This document shows, piece after piece, positions 35,511-44,543 of a DNA stretch of 64,000 bases. The notes beneath the pieces were generated by a model. That model was not told where the DNA came from. It did no database searches and was given only the letters and a program-made list of their open reading frames with translations. The stretch's first letter is position 1, and every line of letters starts with the position of its first letter. Source of the stretch: Sporosarcina sp. PTS2304. Lineage in GTDB: Bacteria; Bacillota; Bacilli; Bacillales_A; Planococcaceae. The position numbers were made by a program, and so were the translations under genes. The DNA lies in the NCBI RefSeq assembly GCF_003351785.1, contig NZ_CP031230.1:558001-622000 (forward strand), in the 5' to 3' direction.

Positions 35511-35873
35511 ATGGGAAAAAGAATTTTAGTAGTAGACGACGCTGCATTTATGCGCATGATGATCAAAGATATTTTAACAAAAAATAATTATGAAGTGGTT
35601 GGAGAAGCAGCTGACGGGGCACAGGCGATCGAGAAATATAACGAGTTGAAACCGGATCTGGTGACTATGGATATCACTATGCCTGAAATGGATGGAATCG
35701 CTGCACTAAAAGCGATCAAGAGTACACATCCGACCGCAACTATTATTATGTGTTCCGCTATGGGCCAACAAGCAATGGTAATTGATGCAATCCAAGCAGG
35801 AGCAAAAGACTTTATAGTGAAACCGTTCCAAGCTGACCGTGTTATTGAAGCAATTGATAAAGCGCTGAGCTAA
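35511..35873 (+). CDS. cheY: Chemotaxis response regulator CheY
   Basis: 120-aa receiver domain. The acidic pair is D9/D10 (VVDDAAF), the phosphoacceptor D54 (VTMDITMPEMDG), the conserved Ser near 82 (CSAMGQ) and the lysine in IVKPF. CheY-P binds FliM and FliY. GGAGGGA precedes the ATG at 35511; the TTG at 35496 is not needed. Confidence 0.97.
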   Translation: MGKRILVVDDAAFMRMMIKDILTKNNYEVVGEAADGAQAIEKYNELKPDLVTMDITMPEMDGIAALKAIKSTHPTATIIMCSAMGQQAMVIDAIQAGAKDFIVKPFQADRVIEAIDKALS

Positions 35874-35881
35874 AGAAGCGT

Positions 35882-36562
35882 ATGAAACAAAAAAACTTTA
35901 CCAAATGGTTACTAGTATTCTTTCTGTGTGTTGTTTTCACACCATTGGCTCATGCAGATACAGATCCTGACATAAGTGTTTCAGACTGTATAGGCAAAGG
36001 CGTGGATTGTAGTTCAAAAGATTCTACCAAAGACCAAATAAACGAACCGGCTGAATCGACTGATGACGTAACGGAAATAACTCCTACGGGTCTTACGGCA
36101 TGGGATTATATACGAACATTGCTTGCTTTTATCTTTGTAATCGGGTTACTTTTATGGTTGCTTCGATTCATGAATAAGCGAAATCGCACGTTTGACCAAA
36201 ATCGTTTAATGACTAATTTAGGCGGAGTACCTCTTGGTCAGCACAAGTCTATTCAATTAGTGAAAATGGGAAATCATTATTTTGTTGTTGGTGTGGGTGA
36301 AAACGTTCAACTATTGCGTGAAATAGAAGATCCGGACGAAATTGCAGACTTGCTTGCTCGGTATGATCAAGAAGGCAGCGAAGTTCGAAAAGGTATTATG
36401 TCACAGTTATATGAACGTTTTTTCTCTAAAATAAATTCAGGCACTAATAAAGAAACTTCTGATTTCAGCTCATTATTCACATCAAAAATGGAAGAGATTA
36501 GAGCAGATCGTAAGCAACAGATAGATCGTTTGAAGGAGAAAGGGAGCGACCGGGATGGCTGA
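35882..36562 (+). CDS. fliO: Flagellar biosynthesis protein FliO (FliZ type)
   Basis: 226-aa export-gate assembly protein. An N-terminal signal peptide (KNFTKWLLVFFLCVVFTPLAHA, residues about 4-25) is followed by a short acidic outside domain with two cysteines (DCIGKGVDC), then a membrane segment at about 78-98 and a cytoplasmic FliO domain. This arrangement with a signal peptide matches Bacillus FliO/FliZ. The ribosome-binding site (AAAGAAG) is weak. It overlaps fliP by 8 nt. Confidence 0.88.
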   Translation: MKQKNFTKWLLVFFLCVVFTPLAHADTDPDISVSDCIGKGVDCSSKDSTKDQINEPAESTDDVTEITPTGLTAWDYIRTLLAFIFVIGLLLWLLRFMNKRNRTFDQNRLMTNLGGVPLGQHKSIQLVKMGNHYFVVGVGENVQLLREIEDPDEIADLLARYDQEGSEVRKGIMSQLYERFFSKINSGTNKETSDFSSLFTSKMEEIRADRKQQIDRLKEKGSDRDG

Positions 36563-37220
36563 TTTTTTAAATTCGTTCTCGAGCAGTGACCCGACTAACG
36601 TTTCCACATCTATAAAGATGTTGCTTCTTCTAACTGTATTATCGTTAGCTCCGGCAATTTTGATCTTAATGACATCGTTTGCACGTATCATTATTGTGCT
36701 ATCATTTGTCAGAACAGCTTTGGCTACACAACAAATGCCACCTAACCAAGTACTCGTGGGACTAGCATTATTTTTAACATTTTTTATAATGGCTCCCGTT
36801 CTAAGCCAAGTAAATGAGGAAGCGTTGACGCCTTTATTTGACGAAGAAATTAGTTTAGATGAAGCATATGAACGGGCAAGTGGTCCATTTAAAGAGTTCA
36901 TGAGTGAGCATACGCGACAGAAAGATTTAGAGCTGTTTCTACGTTACAATGAAATGGAACGACCTGAGACGATTGAAGATATTCCTTTGACCATGATGGT
37001 TCCTGCTTTTGCATTAAGTGAAATCAAGACTGCCTTTCAAATGGGTTTTATGATTTTTATTCCATTTCTAGTCATTGATATGATAGTTGCCAGTGTACTA
37101 ATGTCGATGGGTATGATGATGCTACCACCTGTAATGATTTCATTGCCTTTTAAAATTTTATTGTTTGTTTTAGTAGATGGTTGGTATTTAATTATCCAGT
37201 CTTTGTTACAAAGCTTTTAG
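36555..37220 (+). CDS. fliP: Flagellar export gate protein FliP
   Basis: 221-aa core protein of the FliPQR export channel with four predicted membrane helices. Family signatures are FVRTALATQQMPPNQVLVGLALFLTFF (residues about 50-77) and the C-terminal MIVASVLMSMGMMMLPPVMISLPFKI with the methionine-rich gasket. Confidence 0.96.
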   Translation: MADFLNSFSSSDPTNVSTSIKMLLLLTVLSLAPAILILMTSFARIIIVLSFVRTALATQQMPPNQVLVGLALFLTFFIMAPVLSQVNEEALTPLFDEEISLDEAYERASGPFKEFMSEHTRQKDLELFLRYNEMERPETIEDIPLTMMVPAFALSEIKTAFQMGFMIFIPFLVIDMIVASVLMSMGMMMLPPVMISLPFKILLFVLVDGWYLIIQSLLQSF

Positions 37221-37232
37221 GGAGGTAGTTGA

Positions 37233-37502
37233 ATGACGAGTGAATTTGTAATTTCCATTGCTGAGCGGTCAATTTGGGTGATTCTTCTCTCTTCAGGACC
37301 TCTCCTGATCGTAGCATTGTTGACAGGGCTCGGAGTTAGTATTTTCCAAGCCACCACACAAATCCAAGAACAGACATTAGCGTTCGTTCCTAAGATCATA
37401 GCAGTTATGGTCGCTATTGTTTTCTTTGGTCCTTGGATGTTATCACGAGTAACGAACTATGCGAGCGATATATTCTCTAATCTTTCTAGGTATATCGGGT
37501 GA
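37233..37502 (+). CDS. fliQ: Flagellar export gate protein FliQ
   Basis: 89-aa two-helix membrane protein of the FliPQR channel, with LIVALLTGLGVSIFQATTQIQEQTLAFVPK as the core (residues about 24-53). It lies 12 nt after fliP; GGGAGG precedes the ATG. Confidence 0.95.
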   Translation: MTSEFVISIAERSIWVILLSSGPLLIVALLTGLGVSIFQATTQIQEQTLAFVPKIIAVMVAIVFFGPWMLSRVTNYASDIFSNLSRYIG

Positions 37503-37506
37503 TGGA

Positions 37507-38283
37507 ATGAATGATATCATTCCATCATTACCAGCATTTTTATTAATTTTGACGCGGATTACTGCATTTTTTGTTACGCTGCCGCTATTTTCATATCGGA
37601 CTATCCCACCAACGCAACGACTACTATTCGCTGCGCTACTTGCGTGGATGATGTCTTATTCAGTCAACATGCCGGCATTGGAAATTGACGGTCAGTTTAT
37701 ACTACTCGTAATAAAAGAAGCAGTAGTCGGCTTGTCTATTGGCATTGCCGCTTTTATTATTATGTCGGCCATTCAAGTAGCGGGTGGATTCATTGATTTC
37801 CAAATGGGTTTTGCGATTGCCAACGTAATCGACCCGCAGACAGGGGCACAGTCACCATTGCTGGGACAATTTCTTAATTCTCTAGCTATGTTGTTATTAC
37901 TTGCGATCAATGGTCATCACATGTTATTGGATGGCATATTTTACAGTTATGAATTTGTTCCGATTAATGAATTATGGCCGCCGTTTGGAGACGCCAAAAT
38001 GGCAGAGTTTATCGTGTTAACATTTGCTAGAGCCTTTGCACTTGCGTTTCAAATGGCCATTCCTGTAGTAGCCACGTTATTTCTCGTGGATCTTGCGCTC
38101 GGTATAACTGCGAGAGCCGTTCCACAGTTAAATATTTTCGTTGTCGGTTTCCCGATAAAAATCGGTGTAAGTTTTATCGTGCTTCTTACGATTGCCAGTG
38201 TATTTATTATACTTATGAAAAAGTTATTTGAAATTATGATTATTACTATGAGAGACGTAATGGTCTTGCTAGGAGGTGGCTGA
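37507..38283 (+). CDS. fliR: Flagellar export gate protein FliR
   Basis: 258-aa polytopic membrane protein completing the FliPQR gate, with GGFIDFQMGFAIANVIDPQTG as the family core (residues about 96-116). The ATG at 37507 (MNDIIPSLPAFLLIL) fits the family N-terminus; an earlier ATG at 37459 lies inside fliQ and is not supported. It lies 4 nt after the fliQ stop. Confidence 0.94.
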   Translation: MNDIIPSLPAFLLILTRITAFFVTLPLFSYRTIPPTQRLLFAALLAWMMSYSVNMPALEIDGQFILLVIKEAVVGLSIGIAAFIIMSAIQVAGGFIDFQMGFAIANVIDPQTGAQSPLLGQFLNSLAMLLLLAINGHHMLLDGIFYSYEFVPINELWPPFGDAKMAEFIVLTFARAFALAFQMAIPVVATLFLVDLALGITARAVPQLNIFVVGFPIKIGVSFIVLLTIASVFIILMKKLFEIMIITMRDVMVLLGGG

Positions 38284-38284
38284 A

Positions 38285-39367
38285 TTGTTGCTGACGCTTG
38301 ATTTGCAGTTTTTCGCAGGCGAGAAAACAGAGAAAGCCACCCCAAAAAAGAGACAAGACTCTCGAAAAAAAGGGCAAGTTCTTAAAAGCCAAGACGTAAC
38401 TAGTGCCATCGTGTTACTCTCGGTATTTATTTTTATGTTTTTCGCAGCGGGGTTTATGCGAGATAACTTCTTTGTGTTTTTCCGTGAATCCTTTACGCAT
38501 TTTATACCTATACATACGATGAATGAAGATCAAGTCATGCTAGTTTATATGAGTATCATAAAACAAATGGCTATTATTTTATTACCGATTATGGTCATAG
38601 CTGTTATCGCTAGTGTTGCAGCCAACTTACTACAATTCGGTTTATTATTTACTGGTGAAACATTAAAATTCGATTTAAAAAAGATTGATCCGATTAAAGG
38701 ATTAAAACGAATCTTTTCTATAAAAGCAATCGTCGAGCTATTAAAGTCTGTACTTAAAATATCTTTTATCGGTACTGTCACGACATTAGTCATTTGGATG
38801 AACTTCGGTAAAGTGTTAGATTTGGCATTCAGTACGCCGCAAATGACGCTACTTACGATTGCTAAATTAGTAGGAATGATGGGAATCATTGCTTCACTCG
38901 TATTACTGTTTATTTCAATATTAGATTTCCTGTATCAAAAATTTGACTATGAAAAAAATCTGAAAATGTCTAAACAAGATATTAAAGATGAATATAAAAA
39001 TATGGATGGAGATCCTTTAATAAAATCAAAAATTAAGCAACGACAGCGCGAAATGGCGATGCGACGGATGATGCAAGAAATTCCAGAAGCAGATGTAGTA
39101 ATTACAAATCCTACACACTTTGCAATTGCTTTAAAGTATGATGAAGAGCAAATGGATTCACCAATCGTTATTGCTAAAGGCGCAGATTTTGTAGCACAAA
39201 AAATTAAAATGATCGCAAAAGAGCATGATATTGTCATGGTAGAAAATCGCCCTCTTGCACGATCGATGTACGACCAAGTTGAAATAGGAGATCGAATACC
39301 TGAAGAATTCTTTAAGGCGGTCGCTGAAATTTTAGCATATGTTTATCGTATTCAAAGGAAAATATAA
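38285..39367 (+). CDS. flhB: Flagellar export switch protein FlhB
   Basis: 360-aa protein with four membrane helices and an autocleaving cytoplasmic domain. The N-terminus LDLQFFAGEKTEKATPKKR (from about residue 4) and DIKDEYKNMDGDP linker are diagnostic. The self-cleavage site N-P-T-H is at about residues 275-278. The preferred start is TTG at 38285, 7 nt after GGAGGTG; a GTG at 38276 directly abuts the site. FlhB-CC switches export specificity on contact with FliK. Confidence 0.95.
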   Translation: MLLTLDLQFFAGEKTEKATPKKRQDSRKKGQVLKSQDVTSAIVLLSVFIFMFFAAGFMRDNFFVFFRESFTHFIPIHTMNEDQVMLVYMSIIKQMAIILLPIMVIAVIASVAANLLQFGLLFTGETLKFDLKKIDPIKGLKRIFSIKAIVELLKSVLKISFIGTVTTLVIWMNFGKVLDLAFSTPQMTLLTIAKLVGMMGIIASLVLLFISILDFLYQKFDYEKNLKMSKQDIKDEYKNMDGDPLIKSKIKQRQREMAMRRMMQEIPEADVVITNPTHFAIALKYDEEQMDSPIVIAKGADFVAQKIKMIAKEHDIVMVENRPLARSMYDQVEIGDRIPEEFFKAVAEILAYVYRIQRKI

Positions 39368-39391
39368 GTGAAATAAGAAAGTAGGGGTAGG

Positions 39392-41422
39392 ATGCAGTTT
39401 AAAGATATTGGAGTACTTGCAGCGGTTATTATGATCATTGCAATGCTCGTCATACCTTTACCCCCATGGCTATTAAGTTTTTTAATCATTATTAATATTA
39501 CACTCGGTTTAATGGTTCTATTAACTGCGATGAATATGCAAGAAGCGCTGCAATTCTCCATTTTTCCGTCATTATTGCTATTACTCACTTTATTTCGACT
39601 AGGTTTGAACGTTTCCACAACACGTGCTATTCTTTCTGAAGGAAATGCCGGTGGAGTTGTTGATACATTCGGTACATTCGTTACAGGTGGAAATATTATC
39701 GTTGGTTTAGTTGTTTTCGTCATCTTAATAATCATTCAATTTATTGTTATTACTAAAGGTTCGGAACGTGTGTCTGAAGTAGCGGCACGTTTTACATTGG
39801 ACGCGATGCCAGGAAAGCAAATGAGTATTGATGCGGATTTAAATGCGGGAATGATTTCCGATACAGAAGCTCGTCAACGACGTGAAAAAGTGAGTAATGA
39901 AGCGGATTTCTATGGTGCAATGGATGGTGCGACGAAATTCGTTAAAGGGGACGCCATTGCCGGTATTATCATTGTTATGATTAACTTATTAGTCGGAATG
40001 ATTATAGGTGTTGTGCAAATGGGGTTACCGTTTGCGGAAGCCGCTGTCCAATTCTCTACCTTAACGGTAGGGGACGGAATCGTATCTCAAATACCGGCTC
40101 TTCTTATATCGACGGCTACCGGTATTGTCGTAACACGCGCGGCTTCTGAAGGGAATTTGGGGACGGATATTACAAACCAGTTGTTAGGACAACCGAAGCT
40201 ATTATATGTTGCAGCAATTACGATCTTATTACTAGGTCTAGCTACACCGATTAACGACGTCCTAACTATTCCTATTGCAGCTGCACTTGCTACTGGTGCG
40301 TTTATGATGTCCCGAAAACCAGAAGAAGACCCAGACGAGTTACTGGAAATGGAACAGGATGTAGAAACAGAAGGATTGAAACGCCCTGAAAATGTAGTGG
40401 ATTTACTTAACGTCGATCCAATTGAGTTTGAGTTCGGCTATGGACTAATCCCACTTGTTGATGCGACACAAGGGGGAGATTTGTTAGATAGGGTAGTCAT
40501 GATTAGACGCCAGTTAGCTATTGAACTTGGACTCGTTATTCCGGTCGTGCGGATTCGTGATAACATTCAACTTCAACCAAATGAATATAGAATTAAAATT
40601 AAAGGTAATGAAATGGCACGAGGAGAGTTACTGCTGGATCACTACTTAGCAATGAGTCCTGGCGGTGAAGACTTAATTGATGGGATTGATACAATCGAAC
40701 CGTCATTTGGGCTCCCAGCTAAATGGATTACAGAAGAAACAAAAGAAGACGCCGAAATTATGGGCTATACAGTTGTCGATCCGCCTAGTGTCGTTTCTAC
40801 ACATCTAACAGAAGTAATCCGTGCACATGCCGCTGACTTGCTCGGCCGCCAAGAGACGAAACAGCTAGTAGACCATGTCCATGAGACTTATCCGATTTTA
40901 GTAGATGAATTGACACCTACACCGTTATCAATAGGAGAAATTCAAAAAGTTCTTGCTAAATTATTGAGTGAACAAGTATCAGTTCGGAATTTGTCTATCA
41001 TTTTCGAAACATTGGCTGATTATTCCAAATACACATCAGATGTAGATGTATTAACGGAATATGTTAGACAATCATTGGCTAGACAAATTACAGGTCAATA
41101 TGTGAACGGCAATGAAGCACTAAAAGTATTGACGGTTTCAGGGAAAGTGGAAAAGTTGATTGCAGATAGTATTCAGCAAACGGAACAAGGTAACTTTTTA
41201 TCCATTGATCCAAGCCAATCCCAAACTATTCTGGAGCGAATTGCACAGGAAGTAGAACGTGTAGCGTTGCTAGATCAATCACCAATCATCTTATGCTCAC
41301 CTGCTGTTCGAATGTATGTAAGACAAATAACAGAGCGCTATTTCCCTCAAATACCTATATTGTCTTATAATGAACTCGAAGCATCTGTAGAAGTCCAAAG
41401 TGTAGGGGTGGTGGATATTTAA
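39392..41422 (+). CDS. flhA: Flagellar export gate protein FlhA
   Basis: 676-aa protein. The N-terminal half holds about eight membrane helices with the FHIPEP region (RFTLDAMPGKQMSIDADLNAGM, residues about 131-152). The C-terminal cytoplasmic domain docks chaperone-substrate complexes. The sequence GGGGTAGG lies upstream of the ATG. It overlaps flhF by 1 nt. Confidence 0.96.
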   Translation: MQFKDIGVLAAVIMIIAMLVIPLPPWLLSFLIIINITLGLMVLLTAMNMQEALQFSIFPSLLLLLTLFRLGLNVSTTRAILSEGNAGGVVDTFGTFVTGGNIIVGLVVFVILIIIQFIVITKGSERVSEVAARFTLDAMPGKQMSIDADLNAGMISDTEARQRREKVSNEADFYGAMDGATKFVKGDAIAGIIIVMINLLVGMIIGVVQMGLPFAEAAVQFSTLTVGDGIVSQIPALLISTATGIVVTRAASEGNLGTDITNQLLGQPKLLYVAAITILLLGLATPINDVLTIPIAAALATGAFMMSRKPEEDPDELLEMEQDVETEGLKRPENVVDLLNVDPIEFEFGYGLIPLVDATQGGDLLDRVVMIRRQLAIELGLVIPVVRIRDNIQLQPNEYRIKIKGNEMARGELLLDHYLAMSPGGEDLIDGIDTIEPSFGLPAKWITEETKEDAEIMGYTVVDPPSVVSTHLTEVIRAHAADLLGRQETKQLVDHVHETYPILVDELTPTPLSIGEIQKVLAKLLSEQVSVRNLSIIFETLADYSKYTSDVDVLTEYVRQSLARQITGQYVNGNEALKVLTVSGKVEKLIADSIQQTEQGNFLSIDPSQSQTILERIAQEVERVALLDQSPIILCSPAVRMYVRQITERYFPQIPILSYNELEASVEVQSVGVVDI

Positions 41423-42537
41423 TGAAAATGAAAAAGTATACTGCAGCTACTATGGTTGAGGCTATGAAGCAAGTCCGGGAAGATTTTGGTGAGGATGCAG
41501 TTATTCTTAGCTCTCAAGTCATGAAAACTAAAGGGTTTTTCGGATTGTTTCAAAAGAAGTTTGTAGAAGTAGTTGCAGGTTTTGATAAACAGAGTGAAAA
41601 AAGAACTCCTGAATCATCTGCGTATTCTGTTGCTCAAACTGCGGCTGTAGTAGAAACTACAGCACAGCTCCAAAAAGAAATTCGGGAAATTAAAAGATTA
41701 ATTAATGACATGCAAAATACTAATCATACATTTGAAAAATATCCCAATGAGTTACTTCCTTTGCTGTCTAGTCTTCGAAGTCAGGGGCTGGCACAAGAAT
41801 ATATTTCACAAATCGGTGATACAATTTTCCAGAGAATGAAACAAGATAAAGAAGATTTTGATGAAACTGCACAAGTTGCCCTTATGAAAGAATGGTTTGT
41901 AAATAAGTTGCATGGCGTTCCTATGGGAGGAATTAGTTATCAAAAAAAATATATTAACGTGCTAGGACCCACAGGTGTTGGAAAAACGACGACAATTGCT
42001 AAAATTGCAGCTCGTGCACTATTGGAAGAGAAAAAGAAGATCGGTTTTATTACAACAGATACGTATCGCATAGCAGCTATAGAACAATTACGAACATATG
42101 CGAATCTACTTCAAGCGCCAGTAGAAATCGCGTACAATGCCACAGACTTCCGAGCGGCAATTGAAAAATTAGCGGATCGCGATTTAATTTTTATAGATAC
42201 AGCAGGACGAAATTACAAAGAAGCGAAATTCGTAGATGATTTAAAGAAACTAGTAGACTTCTCGCTTGATATGGAGACGTTTCTTGTATTATCTACTACG
42301 TCCAAAGAGCAAGATATGGACATTATCGTGCAACGTTTCCAAAAATTCCCTATAGAAAAATTTATCTTCACGAAGACGGATGAAACAAATTCTGTCGGTG
42401 CAATGATCAACTTGATGCTTAAATATAATATAGGAACGGCATATTATACAGATGGCCAGGAAGTACCTGAAGATATTGCAGAGGCTGATTTCGAGAAAGT
42501 TTTTTCACTTTTACTAGCAGGTGATTCACATGCATGA
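41422..42537 (+). CDS. flhF: Flagellar GTPase FlhF
   Basis: 371-aa SRP-family GTPase that sets the place of flagellar assembly. A basic N-terminal B region precedes the NG domain. G1 is GPTGVGKT at 182-189, DTYRIAAIEQL follows, G3 is DTAGRN and G4-like TKTDE appears near residue 312. It forms a spatial-control pair with FlhG, whose gene it overlaps by 8 nt. Confidence 0.95.
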   Translation: MKMKKYTAATMVEAMKQVREDFGEDAVILSSQVMKTKGFFGLFQKKFVEVVAGFDKQSEKRTPESSAYSVAQTAAVVETTAQLQKEIREIKRLINDMQNTNHTFEKYPNELLPLLSSLRSQGLAQEYISQIGDTIFQRMKQDKEDFDETAQVALMKEWFVNKLHGVPMGGISYQKKYINVLGPTGVGKTTTIAKIAARALLEEKKKIGFITTDTYRIAAIEQLRTYANLLQAPVEIAYNATDFRAAIEKLADRDLIFIDTAGRNYKEAKFVDDLKKLVDFSLDMETFLVLSTTSKEQDMDIIVQRFQKFPIEKFIFTKTDETNSVGAMINLMLKYNIGTAYYTDGQEVPEDIAEADFEKVFSLLLAGDSHA

Positions 42538-43396
42538 TCAAGCCGAAGCGTTACGTTTAAAAATGTTAATGAATCTTGAGAAAACAGCACGTTCCGCAGC
42601 AATTATTAGTGGCAAAGGAGGAGTTGGGAAATCTAACTTTACCGCTAATTTCTCCTATTCATTACTAGCCAAAGGTAAGAAAGTTTTAATTGTTGACATG
42701 GATATTGGTATGGGGAATATACATATCTTATTTGGTGCAACGCCAACATATAGTTTAAACGACTATTTGAGCGGTTCACAAACGCTACATGAGGTAGTCA
42801 CTCCTGTAGAAGAAGGTTTAGCTTTCATTGCGGGGGGATCTGGACTTGATACGGTGTTAGAATGGTCAAAGCCGATGTTCGACCGTTTAATCGATGGCTT
42901 TACGATGCTCCAAACTGAATATGATGTAATTTTATTCGACATGGGAGCGGGAGCAAACAAAAGCTCAATCGATTTAATACTGGCAGTAGATGAAATTATT
43001 TTAATTTCTACGCCTGAACCGACATCTATAACTGACGCTTACTCTATGATGAAGTATATTTGCATGCAGGATGCTGATAAAGCATTTCATATCGTCAGTA
43101 ACCGAGTGATAAAAGAAGAAGAAGGTAGAGATTCAGTGGCACGTTTACAGCTCGCCATGAGAAAATTCTTATCCGCAGAAACAACAATACTAGGTTTTTT
43201 GCCTGATGATGTAAACGTCAGGAATGCAGTTATTGCCCAGACTCCTTTTGTGAAGTTATATCCCAATGCTCAGATTAGCAAGCGTATGAAAGAAATTACA
43301 GAAACATATTTACTTGGCGAACAGCCAGGCACTTCAATAGAAACTTCTGGATTCTTAAATAAAATAAAAAGTATTTTTCAGAAGGGGCGTGGCTGA
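42530..43396 (+). CDS. flhG: MinD-like ATPase FlhG (YlxH)
   Basis: 288-aa deviant-Walker ATPase that stimulates FlhF GTP hydrolysis and controls flagellar number and pattern. The N-terminus DQAEALR is the FlhF-activating helix (DQAxxLR). The P loop is SGKGGVGKS at 27-35, and the switch region is FDMGAGANKSS. The ATG at 42530 has AGGTGA 6 nt upstream. Confidence 0.94.
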   Translation: MHDQAEALRLKMLMNLEKTARSAAIISGKGGVGKSNFTANFSYSLLAKGKKVLIVDMDIGMGNIHILFGATPTYSLNDYLSGSQTLHEVVTPVEEGLAFIAGGSGLDTVLEWSKPMFDRLIDGFTMLQTEYDVILFDMGAGANKSSIDLILAVDEIILISTPEPTSITDAYSMMKYICMQDADKAFHIVSNRVIKEEEGRDSVARLQLAMRKFLSAETTILGFLPDDVNVRNAVIAQTPFVKLYPNAQISKRMKEITETYLLGEQPGTSIETSGFLNKIKSIFQKGRG

Positions 43397-43397
43397 C

Positions 43398-44528
43398 TTG
43401 ATAACAGGCAGAAAAAAACGAGTGTTAGTCGTTGATGATTCGGCCTTTATGAGGAAGTTGATTTCTGACATGATAAATAAACATCCTATGATGGAAATTG
43501 TCGGAATAGCTAGAAATGGAAAAGATGCAGTCGAAAAGGTGCAGGATCTTCAACCAGATGTAGTCACGATGGATATTGAAATGCCGGTAATGGATGGCTT
43601 AACTGCGTTAAAAGAAATTATGGTCAATCACCCGATACCTGTTGTCATTTTATCAAGTACAACAAAACATAATACTGAAAATGCTGTATTAGCCATTGAG
43701 TATGGAGCAGTCGATGTAATTGCGAAACCAGGCGGGGCTATTTCTTTAAATTTACATGAGATTGAAAAGGAAATAGTAGAGAAAGTGTTTGCAGCGTCAA
43801 ATGTCGGTATTCAAACACTGACTAGAAAGATTACACCCGTGAGACCGAGAGCTATAATACCGAAGAAAAAAATTGAAGTAAACGATATAGCGAGACCTGA
43901 CAATGTATCTACTACTAGTTTAGTAAACTTTTCAAAGAATAAAGGACAACGACCCAAAACTTTTGTTATAATAGGTACATCGACGGGGGGGCCTCGAGCC
44001 TTACAAGAAGTAATTACTAGGCTTCCAGCGGACTTTCCTTCACCTATTTTAATAGTACAGCATATGCCGCCTGGTTTTACAAAGTCACTTGCTGAGCGGT
44101 TAAATGGATTAAGTGAAATTGTAGTGAAAGAAGCTACGAACGGTGAACTAATAGAGAGCGGTACAGCCTATATCGCTCCAGGTGGCCTACATATGAAATT
44201 TGAAAAAACGATGGCAGGTTACCAAATACTGTTGGATGGAATAGAAGCACCGCGCGCAGGTCATCGGCCAGCGGTGAATGTCTTATTAGAATCGGCAGCA
44301 ACTCATAAAGAACTCGATTTCGTCACAGTTATTATGACAGGCATGGGGTACGATGGAAAAGAAGGAATGGAGCTGTTGAGAGCTTCATGCAAAACAGTTA
44401 CGATAGCAGAATCTAAAAACACGTCAGTAGTGTATGGGATGCCAAAAGCAGTAATTGAAGCAGGGCTAAGCGATGAAGTGAAAGATGTTCAACAAATAGC
44501 GGATGCGATATTGGGAAATTTGAAGTAA
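43398..44528 (+). CDS. cheB: Chemotaxis protein-glutamate methylesterase CheB
   Basis: 376-aa two-domain adaptation enzyme. The receiver domain has D59 (VTMDIEMPVMDG). The methylesterase triad is visible: S195 in GTSTGGP, H222 in VQHMPPGF and D319 in MTGMGYDGKEG. The preferred start is TTG at 43398, about 9 nt after AAGGGGCG; GTG at 43389 overlaps flhG more and is too close. No cheR occurs in the window. Confidence 0.95.
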   Translation: MITGRKKRVLVVDDSAFMRKLISDMINKHPMMEIVGIARNGKDAVEKVQDLQPDVVTMDIEMPVMDGLTALKEIMVNHPIPVVILSSTTKHNTENAVLAIEYGAVDVIAKPGGAISLNLHEIEKEIVEKVFAASNVGIQTLTRKITPVRPRAIIPKKKIEVNDIARPDNVSTTSLVNFSKNKGQRPKTFVIIGTSTGGPRALQEVITRLPADFPSPILIVQHMPPGFTKSLAERLNGLSEIVVKEATNGELIESGTAYIAPGGLHMKFEKTMAGYQILLDGIEAPRAGHRPAVNVLLESAATHKELDFVTVIMTGMGYDGKEGMELLRASCKTVTIAESKNTSVVYGMPKAVIEAGLSDEVKDVQQIADAILGNLK

Positions 44529-44543
44529 CTAGGGGGCTTTACA

